In this document: in pieces, positions 1 through 5,095 of the stretch
Layout of the letters: each line of letters begins with the position of its first letter
Numbering within the stretch: the stretch's first letter is position 1
Source: a halophilic archaeon J07HX64
GTDB taxonomy: Archaea > Halobacteriota > Halobacteria > Halobacteriales > Haloarculaceae
Assembly (NCBI GenBank): GCA_000416085.1
Contig: KE356579.1
Location: 1,684,381 to 1,690,423 of the forward strand
DNA length: 6,043 bases
Reading direction: 5' to 3'
The notes under the pieces: generated by a model
Told to the model about the DNA's origin: nothing
The model's input: only the letters and a program-made list of their open reading frames with translations
Databases searched by the model: none
Position numbers and translations under genes: made by a program

Positions 1-146
1 GGGACGGAGCAAAGAGAATCCGGTAGCTGTACACCGGTTTTCTGTTCGAAACTCTCCGCGACGTACCTCTCGACGAGACAATTGCGACACCGCAACGAGA
101 GTCACTACGCCGTTGGTGCTCAGTTCGACCCGGGATCGTACGGTTG
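1..146. other. Left-edge segment without a recognisable gene
   Basis: No frame on either strand reads like a haloarchaeal protein. Plus frame 1 stays open from the window edge to 324, but its translation is rich in Ser, Arg, Thr and Pro, lacks the usual acidic bias, and runs antisense through the small membrane-protein gene at 147-356. This stretch is probably the spacer beyond an upstream gene whose end lies outside the window. The only local structure is a small hairpin at 20-37, listed separately. Confidence 0.5.
20..41 (+). terminator. Possible hairpin plus T-tract terminator
   Basis: A 5-bp stem (CCGGT at 20-24 pairing with ACCGG at 33-37, 8-nt loop) is followed directly by TTTT at 38-41. 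If it is a terminator it would end a + strand transcript entering from the left of the window. A stem this short is common by chance, and haloarchaeal termination depends mainly on T-rich runs, so the call is weak. Confidence 0.2.
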
Positions 147-356
147 TTACTCCTCTGCCGTATCGATACCGAGAGTCTCGTTTATACCGCAGAAGCCGGT
201 TGTTGCGTTGAACCCGAAGGCGAGCGCCCCGACAACCGCGAGCAGACCGACTCGTTTGTTTCCGCTACGCAGTGTGCCGACTGCGACGACAGTCAGGGCA
301 GCGGCGAGTATTGCGCGAAGCTGACGGTCACGACCACCGACGTTTTTTTCTGCCAT
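147..356 (-). CDS. Small two-helix membrane protein, YgaP-like/DUF2892 family
   Basis: This is a 69-residue protein with an N-terminal N-V-G-G-x-D-R-x-x-R motif (residues 5-14). Two short hydrophobic helices follow, at about 13-28 and 35-50, separated by a charged turn (R-S-G-N-K-R, 30-35). A conserved-looking T-G-F-C segment lies at 53-56, and the C terminus is acidic. The N-V-G-x-x-D-R start, two helices and late G-F-C match the YgaP-like/DUF2892 membrane domain, which also occurs as a stand-alone small protein or fused to rhodanese domains. In this protein the Cys is followed by G-I-N rather than the P-L-Y I associate with the family. It should sit in the cytoplasmic membrane, and its function is unknown. 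The ATG lies 22 nt from a good TATA box, which supports this start and a leaderless mRNA. It diverges from pyrH with no obvious functional link. Confidence 0.82.
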   Translation of the reverse strand: MAEKNVGGRDRQLRAILAAALTVVAVGTLRSGNKRVGLLAVVGALAFGFNATTGFCGINETLGIDTAEE

Positions 357-377
357 GTCTCGACAGTCGAACCGACC

Positions 378-394
378 AAATATATATTCTTTCC
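378..394 (-). promoter_or_regulatory. TATA box and BRE for the DUF2892-type gene
   Basis: On the minus strand an A/T-only run (AATATATATTT, plus coordinates 378-388) is preceded by a purine-rich BRE-like GGAAAG (389-394). The box centre is about 27 nt from the ATG at 356, so transcription should start at or within a few bases of the start codon. This fits a leaderless haloarchaeal mRNA. Confidence 0.7.
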
Positions 395-430
395 TGCAGC
401 TCTCGGGTGGGTGGGAGCTGATAATATCTG

Positions 431-448
431 TTGATAACGCTTAAGCGT
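431..448 (+). promoter_or_regulatory. pyrH promoter core within a 12-bp palindrome
   Basis: The element AACGCTTAA (436-444) lies 26 nt before the pyrH ATG, the spacing expected between an archaeal TATA-like box and a leaderless start. It is embedded in a perfect 12-bp palindrome, ACGCTTAAGCGT (437-448). The same nine bases recur before lysS at the same distance from an ATG, which supports a promoter role. The palindrome could be a dimeric regulator site or a by-product of the box sequence. The CTTAAG core is a weaker TATA match than those of the neighbouring genes. Confidence 0.55.
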
Positions 449-470
449 GCGTCGTCGCTACCGGAAACCA

Positions 471-1154
471 ATGAGGGTCGTCGTCTCAGTTGGGGGGAGT
501 GTCCTCGTGCCAGAGCTCGAGGCCGAGCGGGTCGAGGCATACGCCGAGACACTGCTCGACCTGGTCGAGTCCGGACACGAACTCGGTGTCGTGGTGGGTG
601 GCGGCCCGGTCGCGAGAGAGTATATCGGCACGGCGCGGGCACTCGGCGCGGACGAGATATCGCTGGACCGTCTCGGTATCGAGGTGACGCGGCTAAACGC
701 CCGCCTGCTCGCGGGGGCGCTCGGCGACGCGGCGGTCTCACGCCCGGTCGAGGCGGTCGAGAGCGCACGCGAACTGTTCCGCCGCGGTGATATCCCGGTG
801 CTCGGCGGGACCACCCCCGGACACACTACCGACGCCGTCGCAACGGGTGTCGCAGAGCACGCCGGTGCCGACCTGCTGGTGTATGCGACGAGTGTCGACG
901 GTGTGTTCGATGCCGACCCCGGGGTCGACGACGACGCGGCGAAGTTAGACCGTCTCTCGCCGACCGAACTCGTCGAGGTGGTCGGCGAGGTGGAACTCGA
1001 TGCCGGGAGCAACGCGCCGGTGGACCTGCTGGCGGCGAAGCTCCTCCAGCGGTCGGATCTCCGTGCGGTCGTGGTCGACGGCTCCGACCCTGAACGCGTC
1101 GCCGCCGCCGTCGATGGTGAGCACGACGGCACCGACATCGTTCCCGAGGGGTAA
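471..1154 (+). CDS. pyrH: Archaeal UMP (uridylate) kinase
   Basis: This enzyme phosphorylates UMP to UDP with ATP in cytosolic pyrimidine nucleotide synthesis. The 227-residue protein has the amino acid kinase fold signatures in order: the N-terminal phosphate-binding S-V-G-G-S-V (6-11), the glycine-rich V-V-G-G-G-P-V-A-R-E-Y-I (41-52), the archaeal UMP-kinase G-I-E-V-T-R-L-N-A (69-77), G-G-T-T-P-G-H-T-T-D-A (112-122), and the nucleotide-site Y-A-T-S-V-D-G-V-F-D-A-D-P (138-150). Length is normal for the archaeal family, and characterised members are hexamers. The ATG at 471 is preferred to an in-frame GTG at 447, because the GTG would add eight basic residues before the first beta strand and would lie inside the promoter palindrome. 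The mRNA is probably leaderless. lysS follows on the same strand after 155 bp, with its own promoter and a possible hairpin in between, so co-transcription is uncertain. Confidence 0.95.
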   Translation: MRVVVSVGGSVLVPELEAERVEAYAETLLDLVESGHELGVVVGGGPVAREYIGTARALGADEISLDRLGIEVTRLNARLLAGALGDAAVSRPVEAVESARELFRRGDIPVLGGTTPGHTTDAVATGVAEHAGADLLVYATSVDGVFDADPGVDDDAAKLDRLSPTELVEVVGEVELDAGSNAPVDLLAAKLLQRSDLRAVVVDGSDPERVAAAVDGEHDGTDIVPEG

Positions 1155-1157
1155 CCG

Positions 1158-1216
1158 GACCACCCGACGTCCGCGACTGTCTGTGTGCTGTCCGCTACAC
1201 ACAGCCCCGGGTGGTC
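1158..1216 (+). repeat. Nested inverted repeat between pyrH and lysS
   Basis: Beginning four bases after the pyrH stop codon, a perfect 9-bp inverted repeat (GACCACCCG at 1158-1166 with CGGGTGGTC at 1208-1216) encloses a perfect 7-bp repeat (CTGTGTG at 1181-1187 with CACACAG at 1198-1204, 10-nt loop). As RNA it would form a two-tier hairpin of about 59 nt. Its position fits a 3'-end structure of the pyrH mRNA or a processing or attenuation element before lysS. No long T-tract follows, so a simple intrinsic terminator is not supported. Confidence 0.5.
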
Positions 1217-1251
1217 TCCTCACTCACAACCCCCGGTGTATCGGGCTTGCC

Positions 1252-1264
1252 AACGCTTAATTAT
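1252..1264 (+). promoter_or_regulatory. lysS promoter core (TATA-like)
   Basis: The nine bases AACGCTTAA (1252-1260) are identical to the pyrH promoter core and continue as TTAT, giving an A/T-rich box CTTAATTAT (1256-1264). Exactly 26 nt separate the shared nonamer from the ATG at 1287, as at pyrH. This predicts a transcription start at or near 1287, about 23 nt before the lysS ATG at 1310. Confidence 0.6.
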
Positions 1265-1286
1265 CCGTCCACCCTACGGAAGCACA

Positions 1287-1313
1287 ATGCGAGGTTTTGT
1301 GACGAACCGATGA
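1287..1313 (+). CDS. Possible 8-codon upstream ORF overlapping the lysS start
   Basis: An ATG at 1287 opens the peptide M-R-G-F-V-T-N-R. Its TGA stop (1311-1313) overlaps the lysS start as ATGA (1310-1313). The ATG is at the leaderless distance from the promoter core, as for pyrH. If translated, ribosomes would terminate exactly on the lysS start codon, a geometry that favours termination-reinitiation. The ORF also contains GAGGT (1291-1295), a partial Shine-Dalgarno match, but 14 nt from the lysS ATG is long for direct use. The peptide has no lysine codons, so classical lysine attenuation is not suggested. Chance occurrence remains possible. Confidence 0.35.
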   Translation: MRGFVTNR

Positions 1314-2980
1314 ACACTCGGAGTACCAGTACCGACGACTCGGAGTCGACACCGCCAGACCCGTACGAGGTGGCGCGCTCGGGTACGGCGTTCTGGGCGG
1401 ACGCTGCCGCGGACGCGATCGAGGCCCGGAACCCCGAGGAACCGGTCGTACTGAAGGGTGGTGTCTCCCCCTCGGGAATCCCGCACATCGGTCACTTCAA
1501 CGAGATTTTGCGGTGTTACTTTGTCGCCGAGGTGTTGCGCGAGCGGGGCCACGAGGTGCGTCAGGTGTTCACCTCGGACGACCGCGACCGCCTGCGCAAA
1601 CTCCCCCGGCAACTCGCCGACGAGAACTGGGAGATCGTGGGACTCGGCGACGTGGATGCGGGTGCGCTCGGCCGGAACCTCGGTCGGCCCTACACCGACG
1701 TTCCCGACCCGTTCGGCGAGGCTGACTCATACGGCGAGCACTTCACAAATCTGCTCCGGCGCAGCGTCGAGCGTCTCGATATCCCGGTCGAGTTCGTCTC
1801 GAACACCGAACTCTACGAGTCGGGTGCGTTCGACGATGCCATCCGGACGGTTCTCTCCAACAGGGGGACTGCCCGGGACCTGCTCGCCGGCTACCAGGAT
1901 GGGGTCGACGAGGGGTACGTTCCGTTCTTTCCGGTGTGTGAGTCCTGTGGCACCCTCACCGGGACGGCGACGGGGGTCGACCTCGATGCCTGGACCGTCT
2001 CCTACGTCTGTGAGGACATCGAGACCGGTGACGACGTGATCGAGGGGTGCGGTCACGAGGGGACAACGTCGCTGCGAAACGGCAAACTGCCCTGGCGGTT
2101 CGAGTGGCCCGCACAGTGGGATGTACTCGACGTGGACTTCGAGCCGTTCGGAAAGGACCACGCCGAGGGCTCCTGGCCCAGCGGCACCGACATCGCCCGG
2201 CAGTTGTTCGACAACGACCCACCGGTCGGTATGGTCTACGAGTGGTTCACACTGGAGGGTGCGGCGCTGTCCTCCTCGGCGGGAACCGTCGTCACAATCG
2301 ACGAGGTGCTCGACCTGCTGGAGCCGGAGGTGCTGCTGTACTTCTTCTCGAAGCGACCACTGAAACAACGGGATTTCTCGATCGAGAACCTCGACCAACT
2401 GGTCGACGAGTTCGACCGGTTCGAGCGCGTTGCTCTCGGCGACTCCGACCCCGGCGGGTCCGACAGGAAACAACGGGCACAGCAGGTGTATCCGATGCTC
2501 GCCGACAGCGAGGAGCATCTGCGTATCCCGTACACGTTCGCGGCGGTGCTCGGGATGACCGATGACCCTGACCTCCGCGAGGAGATCGCACGCCGGGAGG
2601 GACATATCCCCGAGGACGCGTCCGAACAGGCTGTCGCGGGGGCACTCGACCGGGTCGAACAGGCCCGCACGTGGGCGAGTCGTACCGGCAACGCGTTCGA
2701 CTACGAACTCAAGCGGAGTCAGATGCCGGAGGTTTCGTTCGACCCTGACACCGAGCAGGCACTCGACGAACTGGCCGCGTTCGTCGCCGAGGGACACGAC
2801 GGCGACGCAATCCAGAACCGTATCTTCGAACTCGCCGAGGAGTACGACCTCGAGGTGGGCGGGTTCTTCGGCGCCGGCTACCGGCTGTTCTTCGACGACA
2901 CCGAGGGACCGAAGCTCGGCCTGTTCCTCGCGAAGCTCGACCGGCAGTTCGTTGTCGACCGGCTCCGACGGCAGCGCTGA
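1310..2980 (+). CDS. lysS: Class I lysyl-tRNA synthetase
   Basis: This cytosolic enzyme activates lysine with ATP and charges tRNA-Lys. It is the class I form typical of euryarchaea, not the class II enzyme of most bacteria. The 556-residue protein has the Rossmann-fold signature H-I-G-H (59-62) after G-G-V-S-P-S-G. A zinc-binding insert is suggested by C210-x-x-C213, C234 and C247-G-H249. The family block G-K-L-P-W-R-F-E-W-P-A-Q-W runs from 258, with F-G-K-D-H at 280-284 and a KMSKS-equivalent loop L-S-S-S-A-G at 320-325. The C-terminal half is the helical anticodon-binding part. The ATG at 1310 is chosen because an in-frame GTG at 1211 would lie inside the inverted repeat and upstream of the predicted transcription start. 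The first 20 or so residues are a low-complexity Ser/Thr/Asp tail. It converges on the lysine-biosynthetic dapAB operon. Confidence 0.96.
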   Translation: MNTRSTSTDDSESTPPDPYEVARSGTAFWADAAADAIEARNPEEPVVLKGGVSPSGIPHIGHFNEILRCYFVAEVLRERGHEVRQVFTSDDRDRLRKLPRQLADENWEIVGLGDVDAGALGRNLGRPYTDVPDPFGEADSYGEHFTNLLRRSVERLDIPVEFVSNTELYESGAFDDAIRTVLSNRGTARDLLAGYQDGVDEGYVPFFPVCESCGTLTGTATGVDLDAWTVSYVCEDIETGDDVIEGCGHEGTTSLRNGKLPWRFEWPAQWDVLDVDFEPFGKDHAEGSWPSGTDIARQLFDNDPPVGMVYEWFTLEGAALSSSAGTVVTIDEVLDLLEPEVLLYFFSKRPLKQRDFSIENLDQLVDEFDRFERVALGDSDPGGSDRKQRAQQVYPMLADSEEHLRIPYTFAAVLGMTDDPDLREEIARREGHIPEDASEQAVAGALDRVEQARTWASRTGNAFDYELKRSQMPEVSFDPDTEQALDELAAFVAEGHDGDAIQNRIFELAEEYDLEVGGFFGAGYRLFFDDTEGPKLGLFLAKLDRQFVVDRLRRQR

Positions 2981-2994
2981 GTCGTGCAGACGAC
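2981..2994 (+). terminator. Small hairpin directly after the lysS stop
   Basis: GTCGT (2981-2985) and ACGAC (2990-2994) form a 5-bp stem with a GCAG tetraloop, starting at the base after the lysS TGA. The convergent gap between lysS and dapB is only 53 bp, so some 3'-end signal for both genes is expected here. No strong T-tract is present on either strand, and the hairpin's role is inferred from position alone. Confidence 0.3.
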
Positions 2995-3033
2995 CGAACG
3001 ACCTCGACAGTCGGATATCTCTGTTTGCCCCCG

Positions 3034-3795
3034 TCAGGGCCTGTCTGTGGTGACGACATCCTCGAAGGAGTACCAGCCAGGGTCGCGACCGACGAGCCAG
3101 GTCGCGGCATCCAGAGCGCCCGCGCCGAACACGCCGCGGTCCTCGGCGCGGTGTGTCAGCGTGAGCAACTCGTTGTTACCGGCAAGTAACACCTCGTGTT
3201 CGCCCCGGACATCGCCTGCCCGCCGGACGAGCACCCCGACCTCGTTACTGTCGCGGGGCTGGATACCCTCTCGGCCGGGCACCGTCTCGAACTCTCGGTA
3301 CTCGGCGATACGGTCGAGCAGTGTCGAGGCGGTTCCGCTCGGTGCGTCCCGCTTCCCGTTGTGATGGGTTTCGAGCAGTTCGACATCGTACCCCGGGAGC
3401 GACTCGAGGGCAGGTCCGAGCGCCGCAAGCAACGCCTGCACCCCGCGTGCAAAGTTCGTTGCCTTCAGCACCGGTGTCCGCTTGCTCACCCGCCGGAGCG
3501 CGGCGAACTGGTCGTCGTCGAACCCGGTCGTTCCGACCACCAGCGGAACGTCCGCGTCGGCGCAGACACCCGCGAGCGAGACCGCCGCCGCGGGTTCGCT
3601 GAAGTCGATTACGGCGTCCGGTGTGTGTGTGTCGAGCGCCGCCGCCCGCTCGTCCGGATCATATGTCGGAGTGTCGGTGTCCGGGTCGGTCTGTGAGATA
3701 CCGAACGCGACGGTCACATCCTCGCGGTCTGTGGCAGTCTCGACAACCGTCCTCCCGGTCCGCCCCGTCACCCCCTGGACACCGATGGTTGTCAT
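3034..3795 (-). CDS. dapB: 4-hydroxy-tetrahydrodipicolinate reductase
   Basis: This enzyme reduces the DapA product to tetrahydrodipicolinate with NAD(P)H, the second committed step of the diaminopimelate route to lysine. The 253-residue protein is somewhat shorter than the E. coli enzyme. It has the nucleotide-binding loop G-V-T-G-R-T-G-R (8-15), V-I-D-F-S-E-P (62-68), V-V-G-T-T-G-F (86-92) and N-F-A-R-G (114-118). The DapB signature E-T-H-H-N-G-K-R-D-A-P-S-G-T-A (142-156) supplies the catalytic His144/His145/Lys148 and substrate-binding Gly154-Thr155. The C-terminal H-R-A-E-D-R-G-V-F-G-A-G-A-L-D-A-A block is also typical. Its ATG overlaps the dapA stop as ATGA (3792-3795), so the two are almost certainly co-transcribed and translationally coupled. 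dapD, lysA and the remaining pathway genes do not follow, and lysS converges 53 bp downstream. Confidence 0.95.
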   Translation of the reverse strand: MTTIGVQGVTGRTGRTVVETATDREDVTVAFGISQTDPDTDTPTYDPDERAAALDTHTPDAVIDFSEPAAAVSLAGVCADADVPLVVGTTGFDDDQFAALRRVSKRTPVLKATNFARGVQALLAALGPALESLPGYDVELLETHHNGKRDAPSGTASTLLDRIAEYREFETVPGREGIQPRDSNEVGVLVRRAGDVRGEHEVLLAGNNELLTLTHRAEDRGVFGAGALDAATWLVGRDPGWYSFEDVVTTDRP

Positions 3796-4697
3796 CGGCT
3801 CACCGTCGTGTCTGTCCGGTCCTCGTATCGGGCGAGCAGCGACTCTAACCGGTCCCGGTTGTCCGCGGAGAGCGGTGTCAACGGCGGCCGCAGTCGACCC
3901 GACCCGTGCCCGCGGATCTCCAGTGCCGCCGTGACCGGGACGGGGTTCGTCTCCCAGAACAGCGCACGCATCAGCGGTCCGAGCTCGTGGTGGCGCTCGC
4001 GGGCCCGGTCGTAGTCGCCGTCGAGGGCCGCCCGGACGAGTTCGCTCATCCGCTCGGGTTCGACGTTCGCGGCGACGCTGATACAGCCGGTCCCTCCGAC
4101 CGAGAGCACCGGCAGTGTCTCACCGTCGTTACCCGAGAGCACATCGAACGTCTCCGCCTGTGTGCGTTCGGCTATCTCGCCGACCTGGTTCAGGTCACCG
4201 CCGGCGGCCTTGTACCCGCGGATGTTCTCGTGACCGGCGAGCTCGACCACGGTGTCGGGTTCGATATTCTGACCGGTCCGGGAGGGAACGTTGTAGACAA
4301 TCTGTGGCAGGTCGACCGCGTCGGCGATGGTCTCGTAGTGTTGGCGCAGACCCCGCTGACCCGGTCGGTTGTAGTACGGCGAGATGAGCAACAGCGCGTC
4401 GGCCCCGGCGTCGACGGCGCGCCGGGAGAGTCTGAGCGCCTCCTCGGTGTTGTTCGACCCGGTGCCGGCGATAACCGGCACGTCGACGGCGTCGACGACC
4501 GCCTCGATCACCTCGATGTGTTCGTCGTGACTGACTGTCGCCGACTCGCCGGTCGAACCCATCGGAACGAGTCCGTCGACACCTGCCCGCTCGAGTCGTC
4601 TGGCGTCCGTACGCAGTGTTTCGAAGTCGATGCTCCTGTCCTCGTGGAACGGCGTGCACATCGCAGGGTACACGCCGGTGAATGTCGTGTGTGTCAT
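3792..4697 (-). CDS. dapA: 4-hydroxy-tetrahydrodipicolinate synthase
   Basis: This enzyme condenses pyruvate with aspartate semialdehyde, the entry step of the diaminopimelate/lysine pathway, in the cytosol. The 301-residue protein is a normal-length member of the DHDPS/NAL TIM-barrel family. Visible sites are G-S-T-G-E (47-51), P-Y-Y-N-R-P (107-112, Tyr109), Y-N-V-P-S-R-T-G (135-142) and G-Y-K-A-A-G (161-166), where Lys163 is the Schiff-base lysine. Arg140 in Y-N-V-P-S-R-T-G is the carboxylate-binding arginine typical of true DHDPS. With dapB adjacent, it argues against a KDG aldolase or N-acetylneuraminate lyase. Ser48 replaces the threonine usual in the catalytic triad. The ATG at 4697 starts directly at the barrel's first strand. 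However, the frame stays open back to an ATG at 4877 that lies at leaderless distance from the only good promoter, so a longer product cannot be fully excluded. It overlaps dapB by 4 bp. Confidence 0.94.
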   Translation of the reverse strand: MTHTTFTGVYPAMCTPFHEDRSIDFETLRTDARRLERAGVDGLVPMGSTGESATVSHDEHIEVIEAVVDAVDVPVIAGTGSNNTEEALRLSRRAVDAGADALLLISPYYNRPGQRGLRQHYETIADAVDLPQIVYNVPSRTGQNIEPDTVVELAGHENIRGYKAAGGDLNQVGEIAERTQAETFDVLSGNDGETLPVLSVGGTGCISVAANVEPERMSELVRAALDGDYDRARERHHELGPLMRALFWETNPVPVTAALEIRGHGSGRLRPPLTPLSADNRDRLESLLARYEDRTDTTVSR

Positions 4698-4877
4698 TCT
4701 GGCCGTGTGTCGTGAGTGTCTGTGTGACTGTGCGGGTGGACTCGAACGCGACCCGAAACAGGATGCCAGCCTGCAGCGAGTCTCAACCGCTCGCTTGCGC
4801 TTAGTGTGAGAACAGAACTCACCGGACGCCCCGCCGGTCGACAGACGGGTATTCACGAGACACGTCGGTGAGTGCAT
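4698..4877 (-). promoter_or_regulatory. Predicted long 5' leader of dapAB
   Basis: From the predicted transcription start near 4877 to the dapA ATG there are 180 nt, unusually long for a group in which leaderless or short-leader mRNAs dominate. Inverted repeats, in minus-strand order, are ACTCACCG/CGGTGAGT (4866-4873 with 4817-4824), AGCGAG/CTCGCT (4790-4795 with 4775-4780), CAGG/CCTG (4770-4773 with 4759-4762) and CGGGT/ACCCG (4751-4755 with 4733-4737). Stems of this size are expected by chance in GC-rich DNA, so structure is suggestive only. The stretch is also an open frame of 60 codons continuous with dapA. Its translation is basic and holds four Cys and about nine Arg, unlike the neighbouring proteins, and only roughly 60% of its third positions are G/C. 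Both points favour a non-coding leader. Confidence 0.45.
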
Positions 4878-4898
4878 ACCTTATCATAACTTAGGAGG

Positions 4899-4913
4899 TA
4901 TATAAACATTTCG
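4899..4913 (-). promoter_or_regulatory. Strong TATA/BRE element, probable dapAB promoter
   Basis: On the minus strand CGAAAT is followed by GTTTATATA (plus coordinates 4899-4913), close to the haloarchaeal BRE plus TTTATA-type TATA consensus. It is the best promoter match in the window. Its downstream edge is 22 nt from the ATG at 4877, the same geometry as the DUF2892-type gene, so transcription toward dapA should start near 4877. No A/T-rich box lies 20-35 nt upstream of the dapA ATG at 4697. The TATATAAA core could in principle also be read on the + strand toward htpX, but without a good BRE there. Confidence 0.65.
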
Positions 4914-5095
4914 AGTTGTTGTCCCGGACTGTACGGAGAGTCGGATCTCGGGTACTCGCCCTATCCACTCCGCGGTGGCCGGGTCCAGGGGCGGTCGTCC
5001 GGCCACAGTCGCCGGGGCTCAGGGTCGAGTCGAGTCGGTGATCTCGAGAACAAACGTTCCGTTTTTGAGTGTTGAGTAGCAAATCTATAGACACG
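4914..5095 (+). other. Non-coding region upstream of htpX with a hairpin
   Basis: I see no protein-like frame on either strand. A perfect 8-bp inverted repeat, GTGGCCGG (4975-4982) with CCGGCCAC (4999-5006), encloses a 16-nt loop. A competing 4-bp stem, CCAC (4965-4968) with GTGG (4975-4978), could form instead. A weak T-rich box (GTTTTTGAG, 5061-5069) lies about 30 nt before the htpX ATG and could be its TATA-like element. The rest carries no recognisable signal, and no tRNA cloverleaf could be folded by eye. Confidence 0.4.

Noticed and set aside
447..470. In-frame GTG start extending pyrH by eight residues.
   Set aside because: The added peptide is basic and not part of the kinase fold, and the GTG falls inside the promoter palindrome, upstream of the predicted transcription start.
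1211..1309. In-frame GTG start extending lysS by 33 residues.
   Set aside because: It lies inside the right arm of the inverted repeat and upstream of the promoter core, and its translation is not acidic or family-like.
1727..2797. Long open frame (356 codons) on the minus strand opposite lysS.
   Set aside because: Antisense frames of this kind are usual opposite GC-rich genes. The translation shows no family motif and the + strand carries an unmistakable LysRS.
3621..3632. GT dinucleotide run of 12 bases.
   Set aside because: It lies within dapB and encodes ordinary residues (D-T-H-T) in a non-catalytic stretch. It is too short to count as a microsatellite of interest.
4732..4757. The minus strand reads GCGTTCGAGTCCACCCGC, resembling the T-loop and 3' end of a tRNA.
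   Set aside because: The flanking bases do not form the 5-bp T-stem, there is no matching 5' acceptor strand or D-arm within range, and no anticodon arm could be placed. A remnant of a tRNA-derived attachment site is possible but unsupported.
4894..4899. GGAGGT on the + strand, a perfect Shine-Dalgarno sequence.
   Set aside because: No ATG, GTG or TTG lies at suitable spacing to open a plausible frame. It overlaps the minus-strand TATA element and is best read as part of the region flanking that promoter.
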